Of a stretch of 64,000 nt of DNA, positions 48,501 to 55,249 are shown in pieces (the first letter of the stretch is position 1; every line of letters starts with the position of its first letter). The stretch spans positions 6,882,001 through 6,946,000 of the forward strand of contig NC_135036.1 of the NCBI RefSeq assembly GCF_051020975.1, in the 5' to 3' direction. Both the position numbers and the translations under genes were made by a program. The notes beneath the pieces are model-generated. The model searched no databases, was not told the DNA's origin, and saw only the letters and a list, made by a program, of their open reading frames with translations. The stretch is from Osmia lignaria lignaria. Its lineage: Eukaryota > Arthropoda > Insecta > Hymenoptera > Megachilidae.

Positions 48501-49958
48501 ACTCCTGGTCTTGTCGCGTACGGCGATGCTACGGGTCTAAGTTCCTTCTTCAAAGTGCACAGCTGACAGAAACATTAAAATAATTGTTTTCTATAAATTG
48601 AAAATTAATTTTCAATTGCAGCGAAAGCAATTTATGTATAGGTTCGATTCAAGAGAGGTAATAAAAAAATTTCAAATTCCATTAGCTGGAATAATTGAAG
48701 TTCCATCGCAATTTTATTAGGTCAACAATGTGCCCAGCGATTTTGAACTCACTTCCGCCCGGAGCTTCTTTATTTCCGACGCAAGCTCCTCGCATTGCTG
48801 TGTGTACTGCCACTTAGCTGTCTTCTCGCTCTCGACGATCTGCAACAGGTGCAAGTGCTTCTGCTCGAGCTCCTCCTTTTGCAACAGCAATTTGTTGAAA
48901 CTGTAATCAGTAAGCAAGTTTCAGCTGAGACCGATATACCCTCGTATTTGCCATTTAATTAAATCAGAAACACAGTGCGATATCACTCTGATATGACATT
49001 TTAATAAATATCTGTTTCTTGTGTTCAGAAATGGGCAAAATTAAAAAGAAATATTTCAAACATAGATTAAATGGTATTTTAAATATTATTTTTCTTTTGA
49101 TAATACGAGAGTGTCGAAAGCACGACGGATAAAAGGAAAACCAAACACTTGATGAACAAGGTGCGATACTGGTGACGCACGAAGAGGCAGCTGGGATCGT
49201 TTGACACACCTGCAGGCATTTGCCAGGGCGATCACGTTTGTCAGACAGGCAAAACCATTAAGGCACTAACGCGAACAAAAAGGAAATTTATCCTCTATAT
49301 AACGTACGAGGTGGGTGTACAAATAATTCAGAAAATATCTTCCCCATTTTTCAACGTACAAGAAATACCATCCCCTAAGATGTTACATATATCACAGTTT
49401 CCAATCTCTGCAATGGCACATTTTGTTTTATAAATAGTGCAATAATTATTCACTGTTAGAAAAAAAAAAAATGGGAGTTAAAAGAATTTTAAAGGGACGA
49501 TAAATTAAAATTGGTGTAATTAAGAAGTCACCTAAAAGTGCCATTTTAAACTTTGAAAAGAACCGTAAATCTTCGCGGATTTTTTAGAAGGAAACGAGGT
49601 GGTTGCAAATTAAAATCATAACCGACAATGTCAGGATATTTCTTCCCTCGGAGGGAAATAATTTCCTGCGGTTTATGCAACACCACCGATAAAGACTTAA
49701 TAAGGCTTTACCTTGCATTACAGGCGCTTCGTGTAATTAATTTTTGCCATTGTTGCCGACCGTTCGCTTCTCATTCAGCCTCTCCAAACACGAAACCATT
49801 CCGCGACGGTTGTATCAATTCTGAACTATGATTTATACAGCGAATAGTTACCTGGCATCGCGTATAGCATCGATCCACGTTTTGCAGTCGGACTCGGTGG
49901 CTGCTTTCAGCTCGTACTGCCGTTGATTTTCCCTTCTGTAGGATATTGCGAAACAGCA
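33341..49958 (-). CDS. RasGRF: Ras-specific guanine nucleotide-releasing factor (RasGRF1/2 homolog), 21 exons, 5' incomplete
   Basis: Joined exons on the minus strand: 49958-49852, 48900-48753, 48562-48255, 46451-46222, 46120-45924, 45607-45482, 45285-45183, 42959-42708, 42279-42119, 41914-41532, 41392-41283, 41170-41060, 40911-40690, 40604-40425, 40230-39923, 39347-39220, 35152-34774, 34551-34454, 34322-34040, 33896-33699, 33559-33341. Every junction has AG/GT ends and matching phase, giving 1416 residues plus stop. In partial numbering: end of PH1 1-35, coiled coil 36-100, IQ motif about 151-168, DH (RhoGEF) about 190-385, PH2 about 395-548, first part of RasGEF-N about 590-650, a serine-rich linker about 673-1060, second part of RasGEF-N about 1070-1150, and the CDC25 RasGEF domain about 1155-1400. 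The family is cytosolic or membrane-recruited and activates Ras (CDC25) and Rac-type GTPases (DH-PH), with Ca/calmodulin input at the IQ motif. The start codon and first half of PH1 are not in the visible exons. Confidence 0.95.
33640..33675. repeat. Palindromic GGGTACCC repeat in the last RasGRF intron
   Basis: AGTATCGGGTACCCGAAATT followed by TTCGGGGG. The first 20 bases are the exact reverse complement of part of the block at 54250-54280. A weaker relative (CCAATACTCGGATCGGGTT) lies near 8744. Confidence 0.7.
33699..33896 (-). CDS. RasGRF: RasGRF exon, CDC25 catalytic hairpin region
   Basis: Encodes SSDGRFRNLRDALHRCDPPC and then IPYLGLYLTDLSFIEEGTP, the strongly conserved block next to the helical hairpin that opens the Ras nucleotide site. 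Acceptor TTTTACAG, donor ATG|GTATGT, phase 0 at both ends. Confidence 0.98.
34040..34322 (-). CDS. RasGRF: RasGRF exon, CDC25 catalytic core
   Basis: Encodes EFLGQAWMKTDK, RFNEVSQLVVSEIIRRSN, RVAAIEKWTAVADISRVLHN and SSVFRLKKTWEKVSKT, the conserved blocks that form the Ras-binding core. Acceptor GTTTCAG, donor ACG|GTGAAT, exit phase 0. Confidence 0.98.
34454..34551 (-). CDS. RasGRF: RasGRF exon, start of CDC25 RasGEF domain
   Basis: Encodes SALEIAEQMTYLDHKIFVSI, the first helix of the CDC25 domain (family: SALEIAEQLTLLDHLVF). Acceptor ATTTCAG, donor AGCGA|GTGAGT, exit phase 2. Confidence 0.97.
34774..35152 (-). CDS. RasGRF: RasGRF exon, second part of RasGEF-N
   Basis: Encodes SSTSTAATAFAIATSASSN, then MRVLNVLRHWVSKHAQDFES and EFLEDIIYCPNLLPAEHKAA, clear RasGEF-N helices of RasGRF. 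The acceptor AAATAATAG|G is supported by phase. The frame is also open upstream to 35196 (LLNNR), which by chance resembles the vertebrate DNNR, so a slightly longer exon cannot be fully excluded. Donor ACT|GTATGT, exit phase 0. Confidence 0.93.
35960..36280. mobile_element. MITE-like family M1 with long inverted arms
   Basis: The left arm (TTACCTTAAAATAGCACTTA and following) pairs with the reverse complement of the right arm (ACCATAAGTGCTATTTTGCA around 36210-36230). The middle holds GACCTATACTACTG and AATCAGCCATTTTGTAATAA, which are also found in the other M1 copies. No coding capacity is seen. Confidence 0.65.
36715..36785 (-). mobile_element. hAT-type (Charlie-like) terminal sequence
   Basis: Read on the minus strand from 36785: CAGAGGTTGGCAAACTTT, then GTAAAAGGCCAGGTA, then TATTTTTAGACTTTACAGGG. 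This is the classic layout of hAT/Charlie element ends as I recall them. The adjoining 8 bp (CTCTAAGG) fits an 8-bp hAT target site. I could not locate the partner end, so this is a fragment. Confidence 0.5.
38105..38290. repeat. About 10-bp periodic repeat (GAAATTTTGA type)
   Basis: A run of units such as TTTTGAAACT, TTAGAATTCT, GGAGTTTTGA and AATTTTGGAA with a step near 10 bp. The same style of repeat occurs at 14032-14400, 47905-47998 and 60047-60160. Confidence 0.7.
39220..39347 (-). CDS. RasGRF: RasGRF exon, end of linker
   Basis: Encodes NYWASRRSIQETE and then KAGVVITSFRQSHR, which matches the vertebrate GVVMTSCRELDNN just before the second RasGEF-N part. The acceptor is TTTTACAG. The donor is the unusual CGAAG|GTTCGT, chosen because only it gives phase 2 into the next exon. 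Confidence 0.8.
39923..40230 (-). CDS. RasGRF: RasGRF exon, linker with proline-rich and glutamine-rich tracts
   Basis: Encodes ADFSCDDSEPETLKLSKEDR, a TPPPDTPPPSREKP proline tract (possible SH3-type ligand), a lysine-rich stretch and an SSQQIQQKQF tract. Acceptor TTTTCAG, donor GGA|GTATGT, entry phase 1, exit phase 0. Confidence 0.82.
40425..40604 (-). CDS. RasGRF: RasGRF exon, serine/glycine-rich linker
   Basis: Encodes SAPSSPSNLSSVTLVESTGS, a short GSGSGS run, and EDTDTPVASEPPND. Acceptor AATTTCAG, donor GATG|GTAAGT, entry and exit phase 1. Since this run of linker exons is phase 1-1, any one of them could be skipped without a frameshift. Confidence 0.82.
40690..40911 (-). CDS. RasGRF: RasGRF exon, linker
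   Basis: Encodes DEEQPLGMLTEPPPIIKRSP, a serine/threonine stretch, then ISIRVDKEKKEEDDGC. Acceptor ATTTTAG, donor ACAG|GTAACA, entry and exit phase 1. Confidence 0.8.
41060..41170 (-). CDS. RasGRF: RasGRF exon, linker
   Basis: Encodes YGSEISDSREARSHASCDSS followed by GYTLNSKGFWRSGYQK. Acceptor TTTATAG, donor AAAG|GTAAAT, entry and exit phase 1. There is no clear vertebrate counterpart, as expected for the fast-evolving linker. It is accepted because of phase and splice sites. Confidence 0.8.
41283..41392 (-). CDS. RasGRF: RasGRF exon, start of serine-rich linker
   Basis: In the only frame compatible with both neighbours it encodes SLDVLGGNTTEGQ and a DDRRRSSISPRRTSG segment rich in basic/serine sites. 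Entry 1 nt, exit 1 nt (TCCG|GTAAAA). It lies within the long insert that splits RasGEF-N. Confidence 0.85.
41397..41462 (-). repeat. TGCA-rich fragment in a RasGRF intron
   Basis: AAGTGCAATTGCATTTTGCT, then a spacer, then GTTGCATTTTGTTGCATTCA. It is related to the elements at 26240-26425 and 44686-44885. It abuts the acceptor of the exon at 41283-41392 and supplies its pyrimidine-poor upstream intron sequence. Confidence 0.5.
41532..41914 (-). CDS. RasGRF: RasGRF exon, PH2 helix and first part of RasGEF-N
   Basis: Starts EKAAWISDISQCMDN (C-terminal PH helix), then DDVDIRFSRTLNSCKVPQIR and ERLLQRLTDLRFLSIDFL, the N-terminal piece of the RasGEF-N module, and ends in YRVFTDGVTVLEAL. Acceptor ATACAG, donor GT|GTAAGT, exit phase 2. 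Confidence 0.97.
42119..42279 (-). CDS. RasGRF: RasGRF exon, end of PH2
   Basis: A serine/glycine-rich loop (SSGISESSGSGSGSTS) is inserted before NRDFKIILDLKS and VTVHLVAPTIQ, the last strands of PH2. Acceptor GATTTTAG, donor CAG|GTATCC, exit phase 0. Confidence 0.92.
42708..42959 (-). CDS. RasGRF: RasGRF exon, core of PH2
   Basis: Encodes TLIQIIDKPKGARSRLS, RQCFLFSNHLLLTTR and a VLVEDPNDQ segment, which align with the vertebrate PH2 core (ERQCFLFSKHLIICTR). Acceptor TTTACAG, donor ACG|GTATTAC, entry and exit phase 1. Confidence 0.95.
43835..44286. mobile_element. Possible miniature element with CAGGGCTGTC ends
   Basis: CAGGGCTGTCTAC near 43836 is answered by an inverted ATGACAGCCCTG near 44273-44284. 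Ten terminal bases are perfectly inverted over about 450 bp. The CAGGG start is hAT-like, but the flanking 8-mers do not match, so a target duplication is not shown. Confidence 0.35.
44686..44885. repeat. TGCA-rich inverted-repeat element, copy 2
   Basis: GTGCAACGATGCATTTTATA on the left and TATAAAATGCAGTTGCATCG then TTGCAC on the right form inverted ends of about 20 bp. The 111-codon plus frame that crosses it (44653-44988) is best seen as a by-product. Confidence 0.5.
45183..45285 (-). CDS. RasGRF: RasGRF exon, DH-PH2 linker
   Basis: Encodes VSETENLRKNLAVERMIVEG, then CDILLDVNQVFVRQ, matching the vertebrate end of DH and entry to PH2. Acceptor TTTTAG, donor CAGG|GTGAGC, exit phase 1. The 2.2-kb intron that follows splits PH2 strand 1. 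Confidence 0.97.
45482..45607 (-). CDS. RasGRF: RasGRF exon, DH conserved region 3
   Basis: Begins IPRYIITLHELLAHTPYDHV, the long helix of the DH domain that contacts the GTPase, and ends LSRQMHDE. Acceptor TTTTTCAG, donor GAG|GTATTC, phase 0 at both ends. Confidence 0.97.
45924..46120 (-). CDS. RasGRF: RasGRF exon, middle of DH domain
   Basis: Encodes GDLFDMLLPMLSIYQEYVRN and ends with SLETFLTYPMHQ, the start of DH conserved region 3. Acceptor TCTATAG, donor CAG|GTATAC, exit phase 0. Confidence 0.97.
46222..46451 (-). CDS. RasGRF: RasGRF exon, start of DH (RhoGEF) domain
   Basis: Encodes MVEAEEEYTEQMEILVSCFL and RPFKMAASSKKPP, then the SIFLNSETVLFLHQIF segment, all near-identical to vertebrate RasGRF. 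These are conserved regions 1 and 2 of the DH fold. Entry 1 nt, exit 1 nt (TTAG|GTACG). Confidence 0.97.
46452..48254 (-). other. RasGRF intron (about 1.8 kb) between IQ and DH exons
   Basis: AT-rich. A GC-richer pyrimidine/purine patch lies near 47800-47900 and a periodic repeat at 47905-47998. A fragment resembling repeat family R2 is at about 48001-48040. No additional exon was recognised. Confidence 0.75.
47905..47998. repeat. About 10-bp periodic repeat (CCAGGAATCT type)
   Basis: Units such as AACCCAGGAA, TCCAGGAACC and ACTCAGGAAC recur at a roughly 10-bp step about nine times. It is GC-richer than the similar periodic arrays elsewhere in the window. Confidence 0.8.
48255..48562 (-). 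CDS. RasGRF: RasGRF exon, IQ motif
   Basis: After a glycine/serine-rich stretch it encodes IKKVQSFFRGWLCRRRWK, the calmodulin-binding IQ motif of RasGRF, then YIKSPHAESMRKRN, which is conserved at the DH border. Acceptor CTGTCAG, donor AG|GTAAGG, exit phase 2. Confidence 0.97.
48753..48900 (-). CDS. RasGRF: RasGRF exon, coiled coil after PH1
   Basis: Encodes EELEQKHLHLLQIVESEK, nearly identical to the vertebrate MQKYLHLLQIVETEK segment, followed by a charged heptad-like stretch (ELASEIKKLRAE). Acceptor TTACAG, donor GAA|GTGAGT, exit phase 0. Confidence 0.95.
49852..49958 (-). CDS. RasGRF: RasGRF exon, C-terminal half of PH1
   Basis: Encodes the end of the first PH domain, with the conserved tryptophan of the last helix (KTWIDAI) and a YELKAATESD segment that matches the family's ALELRTEDAKD position. 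Acceptor GTTTCAG, donor AG|GTAACT, entry phase 0, exit phase 2. It is the most 5' exon I can identify. Confidence 0.85.
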
Positions 49959-50233
49959 CTGAAACGGAACGTGGAACTTCGATTAGCCAATTGAATTGTT
50001 CTGCTTTTTATAAAATTCTACCAACAACTTTTCTTTGTTCAGGATTTCATATTCCATTTCAATTTTCGAACGGAAGCAAGATCACTGATCCGTAGTTTAT
50101 TGATGACCAAAAAATTTATTTATATGTTCTAAAAAATGGCTAATTTTAATAGCAAATAATTATGAAAAATTTTGTTGATTTAATATAAAATTGTTGGTAG
50201 TTGATTACAACAGGGTGGTTGAAAGTCAAGTGA

Positions 50234-50550
50234 GAGTCTGAAGCAAATTCATGACAGAAAAGTATAACAAAATGGCACTTATGGCATATCAATTTAAAGC
50301 TTAAAATTTAATAAAAATTTCTGTATAAATGTTTCATAAATATGATCAATACAAAATGGCTGATTCTCCATTGAAATATTTGATATTTAATAATGGACTT
50401 ATTTGTTTCAATAAAGAACCAATCCTTTTGTAATAAAAATACCAAAGCAATATTGATGTGATTATGTTCATTAAACTTTAAGCTTTAAATCGATGTGCCA
50501 TAAGTTCCATTTTGTAACACTTTTCTGTCATAAAATCGTATCAGACTTTG
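50234..50550. mobile_element. MITE-like family M1, best-preserved long-TIR copy
   Basis: The left arm at 50234-50318 (AGTCTGAAGCAAATTCATGA, then CAGAAAAGTATAACAAAATG and onward) matches the reverse complement of 50466-50550 over about 85 bp. It includes ACTTATGGCA-ATCAATTTAAAGCTTAAA. The interior (AATGGCTGATTCTCCATTGA) is shared with 24713-25130. No protein is encoded. Confidence 0.75.
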
Positions 50551-50887
50551 TACGTTTAAAAATTGAATACTGTCTAACTCAATACTTTTCGTTTCCCGAT
50601 AATATTTTGAATGCTCCGTATTAAAGAACTTTCAACACAAGTTTATTCTTCTAGAATGATTATCAGATATAGCTGAGAAATCTGTTGTGCCCGATACACC
50701 TGACAGATTGAAACGATGCAATCGATGGTTTCGCGATCTACCTTTGACCTTACGCTTCGTAAACTTCTATATATAAACAGGAAAAATGAAAGAACATTCT
50801 GTGCAGGTCATTTTTTCCTACATACAGTTACCTAGTCGTTCATGCACCAAGTTTCTCGGTTGAATGTTGCTATTATAAACGAAATCT

Positions 50888-50942
50888 TTTTAATTCTCGG
50901 ACGGCGGACCCTGGAGAGAGACCCAATTTTAATTTAATTTCC
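50888..50942 (+). repeat. Dispersed motif, copy 2 (GGCGGACCCTGGAGAGAG)
   Basis: TTAATTCTCGGACGGCGGAC followed by CCTGGAGAGAGACC, then an AT-rich flank. It matches 6016-6062 and the reverse of 63757-63800. Confidence 0.75.
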
Positions 50943-51489
50943 CATTTCATATTATTTTAATTTTTCTCGATGTCAAAACATTTGAATTACAATGAAAAGA
51001 AAATTCTTAAAAAATATGATGTTCATTTATTGACCTTACAAGAATATTAATTCTTGTAGAAATTTAAAGCGCAACCAGCTGTTGTGACGATTGAACATAA
51101 AACTTCATTGTTTATTGAAATCGAACGGTATTGTATCAAGGATTTACTGTCTTCGTTCGTTATCAATATCGCCATATTTATCTGCGCACGATTTCAATTT
51201 CCATTCGTCCTTTATCTTTAGACACGTTGCCATTTAACACCGCGATACCGGATGCATATGGGCTATGAATTGCATGATGCGTTTCGATTCTGCGGTCGTT
51301 AATCCGATTCGCGTCTATTATATGGTCGCGAAACAGGGTCACCGGTATTTATTGTCAACGTATATTGAGGTAATCGCGTAGCTTTTGTCCGCCTGTTGCT
51401 GTTCCAATTTGGAACCCGATATAATATCCGAAAATGCAGCCGAACGTTCCGAAACTTCTCGGAACAACTTTCAGAAAGTTCGCATTCCG

Positions 51490-51970
51490 TCTGCTCATTT
51501 CGACACTTGGGCTTTGAAATGTATTCATTTCGAACGAACTTTAAGCTTCAATTTCGTGTGCCATAAGTGGTATTTTAAAATAATTTTCTGTCATGAATTC
51601 GCGTCAGACTTTTATGCTTTGTAATAGAACCGTATTGGATGCTACAATTGGAGACTAGTCGTTTTATATTAAAGGTGTTATTGAAACTTCTACACAGTCT
51701 TTTTAAGCATATTTTTAGCTTCAATTTGACGTATCATAAGTTGTATTTTAAGATAATTTTCTGTTATGAATTCGCGTCAGAGTTTTATGCTTTGTAATAG
51801 AACCGTATTGGTCGATATAATTAAAGACCAACCATTGTATATTAAAGATATTGCTGAAACTTTTATGCAGTCTTTTTAAGTAGGTTCTAAGCTTCAATTT
51901 GATGTATCATAAGTGGTATTTTTAGATACTTTTCTGTCATGAATTTACGTCAGACTTTGTAAGAACCTAA
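51490..51970 (+). repeat. M1-related tandem units (about 175 bp, three copies)
   Basis: Units centred near 51540, 51715 and 51890 share TTTAGCTTCAATTT or a close variant, ATCATAAGTGGTATTTT or a close variant, TTTTCTGTCATGAATT, CGTCAGACTTTTATGC and GTAATAGAACCGTATTGG. Head-to-tail order suggests a small satellite grown from an M1 arm. Confidence 0.75.
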
Positions 51971-52654
51971 TGTAATAATATTAATGTACCATATTTTCAC
52001 GTAGAAAAATATTATTTATCGAATGTTCTAATAAAATGTGACATTAAAATATACATTATTTTTTACTGATCTGATCAGACAGTAATTTTAATAGAAAATC
52101 CTGCGATTAGCTAAACCCAATTCTACCCTCGTTGAACTAAAACCGTAATGCTCTAGAGGCTCCTCAGACGAGATTTTCAATAAAATTCTATCTTCATGAA
52201 CGGAGATTTTCACGTCATCCTCATAAAACACCTCATTTCATTCGTTCTTGTCTACGTTCATCTCGTTTCTTTTCTCCTCGCGATCCTTTTTCATACGGCT
52301 CTCGTTTCTCTGCCTCTCACCGCTTATCTCTACCCTCTATTTTCCATTTCTCCCTGTGCAGCAGCTGTTTCAGATGCCGCAGCGGCACGCTGCTAGCCAG
52401 CATACCATCAGAAGGGATAAATCGATTCTGTTTCGAGCTAAAAATAAGGTACTCGTGGGAGCTTATCCCACGAAAGCTACGCGCAGTTTCCCCGTTTCAC
52501 GCTTACCCCCTTTTATAGGAAAACAACCGTCTGCGAACGCTAACAACGTAACCACCCCAATTGCACGGTTTCGATTCTAATCCGATTTTGCAAATTTCTA
52601 GGTGTACAGATGTTCGATAAAAGAATAGAAAATATTAGTTACAGTTGCTCTGTA

Positions 52655-52842
52655 ATTTCAACCCCTTGGGTGGCATTTGAATTTTTATAGAAATCCACCC
52701 CTATATTATTAGATTTTAATTACCTAATTAAAAATACTCGTATTAGGTCAATCCCTTGGTTGACGTTTTAATTTTTATAGAAATCCACCCCTATATCATT
52801 AGATTTTCTAATTACCTAATTAATAATACTCGTATTCGGTAT
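52655..52842 (+). repeat. Tandem duplication, about 90-bp unit
   Basis: CCCTTGGGTGGC at 52663 and CCCTTGGTTGAC at 52753 start two copies. Both continue into TTTTTATAGAAATCCACCCC, TATTAGATTTT or a close variant, ATTACCTAATTAA and AATACTCGTATT. Confidence 0.85.
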
Positions 52843-54239
52843 TTGAAATGATGCTAAAATGGAAAATGAAATGATTAATAGCTTCAGCTTAACAATTACC
52901 GTGCTATAAATAATTATATTTAATAATATTATTAATGAAATGAGGGAATCTGATGTTAAGATCAAAATCGACAAATTGAGATCGTCTCCTTGTAAGAATT
53001 ATCAGGTAAAAAGAAAGATCAATAATATCTTCGTGTCCTCGGAATGAGAAGTTACTAGACCAGTCGACAGACCAAGTATCCACGACAGAAAGAGACGTCG
53101 ATTTCTCTCGGGGATTTCGTTTAATCATGACGGATTAACCGGCAACTTCTACCTTAGCGCCTTTAATCAACTGGCTGTTAACGTTCCTTTGGATTCCATG
53201 GAGCACGAAATTATGCTTTGCTGTCCCTCGGGATTGATATCGATCCCGAGTATTTCGTTCCTTACTCATCGACTGGCAAGCAAGTTTTATAATAACAAAA
53301 GTATAACCTTTGTAATATAATAAACAGGAACACGTTTTTAACCCTTACAAAGCGGATGCACGCTCATTTTGACGATTTTACAGGAATAAAATATGTAAAG
53401 TATGGAAGATTTATTTGTGAAGCTCTGTATTAAATCATCACGCTTGTTATTTATTACTCAACACCAGATTATTTTATAATGAGAGTTTTCCCGCGAATCA
53501 ATTAATCCTGAAAGGAGAAAATTGAAAAAAAATATTGGAAAAGAATCCCTCTCTGATTTTAATTATTTGAAAGGCGTATGATACAATTTGTGACGATAAC
53601 AACCGGTTTTTCAAACCAATTAAACAGATTAAAGTATAAACGAGGCATTTTCAAAGAACGTTGCACTAACGAATCGATCAGATTTTAATGAACCTAACTA
53701 ATTAACCCAAAGCCACTCGATACCATTTTACCAAAGGTTGCTCTTTAAAGGAAACAATTTATGGTACAGACACAGAGAGAAGCTTTCTCCAAAATCGAAA
53801 GCTGTTTTAAAGCGTTTATCGTTAATCTGTGTCGTTCCAATTTCCTTTGCGTGTTATGCCAACCGGATTACGATTGTACTGTCTGGTAATTCCGTATTCA
53901 GCTTCGATAACGACAAGTCGCAACAGCAATTCCCTGGTGAACGGAAACGTCTAAAAGCTACAGTGGTTTCGTAAGGACGATTAACCTATTCCCTTATGAT
54001 TTTCTGCTTACTAATGATTCGAGTGTATGATCGTGTCTGAAGTAGAACTGTCGTATTGTGTGAAATGATTTTATTAGCAGGTGCAGCAGTTCCGTGACGC
54101 GATGCCATTATACTTAACAAAGTGATCAGTGATTTAGCGTGTAATTGAAAGTTTTAGTCACTTTGATATTCTATATGTCAATTATAAATTTCTATGTCGT
54201 TGGCACGTGAACGTGAATTGATGGGGATTTAGTGAGCGA

Positions 54240-54405
54240 GAAGTTGGAAATTTCGGGTACCCGATACTCGGGTCGAATCGCGTCGGATCCGATCGAAAGC
54301 ACAAATTTTCGAAAGCCCAAAAATTTCGAGTATCCAATAATCGGCCCGAGTCCAACCCCACCCGACTCGACCCGATATTTTCGGATCGTCGCACATCTCT
54401 AGAAT
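54240..54405. repeat. GC-rich palindromic block (GGGTACCC family)
   Basis: A block of about 150 bp far richer in C+G and CpG than its surroundings. It contains TTTCGGGTACCCGATACT, GGATCCGATCGAAAG and CCCGACTCGACCCGATATTT. It shares 20 bases with 33640-33675 in inverse orientation. Probably a dispersed-element fragment. Confidence 0.55.
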
Positions 54406-55249
54406 TTAGGTTCTTTTTGTGACTGGTTGTTTTTTATTGTATTGAAGTGGATGCGAGGGTGAACGATTGGTAGGTATATTTGTAGTGTCGAGGAAAAAGA
54501 GAGACAGGTCTTTGAGAGGAAAGCAGAAATGGACAAGGGTAAGAAGGTCTGAAGAACGTTTGGCTGATTTATGGTAATGTGTATTTATCCTGGAGTGGTT
54601 TTTCGTTCCCCATTTTAGCGACTGAAGGGCTCTTGACTGGCGAACGCCTAATTTGTCATGTGGTTTAATGGTACCCGAGCCGAAATATAAATTCCAGTTC
54701 AGTTATTTGATGATAATACTGTTTCTAATTTTAATAATCTTAAACGAAGACTAAAACTGTAAGAAAATGCAAAGAAAAACGATGTGATTTTTTTAAAGCA
54801 ATCATGCCAAGATGTCGTTTTAATTTTACCTCCAAGGCGGAAGTGTATTTTTTACGTCAGCAAAAACGCTGGACTGTTCTTATTACGCGGAAGCTAGTCT
54901 CGTTTGTGACGGAAGTTATTTTCCGAGCATCAATTCTTTATGTCAGCAGCATAAGTTACGTCCCTAGGAGGTTCTGCTTTCCACTAGCTAGGGAAATGTT
55001 TTCTCCCTGACCCCCGTTAAATATTTACACTCGACATCCCTTCCAATTTTCTTCCGCCCTCGCCGTTTCCAAACTGTTTACGGATATGTGTGTTGTTATT
55101 GTGTGGTTGTTCAACAAGATTGGGAGCTGAAGAGCTTTGGATTAGTTTATTACCCTGGAAAAATGTTACCTTTTCGAGGAGTATTTACAGAGTCGACCAA
55201 AAGTCAACGTAGAACTTTTCTTTCTAACAATCATTTCTATTAATTCTAT

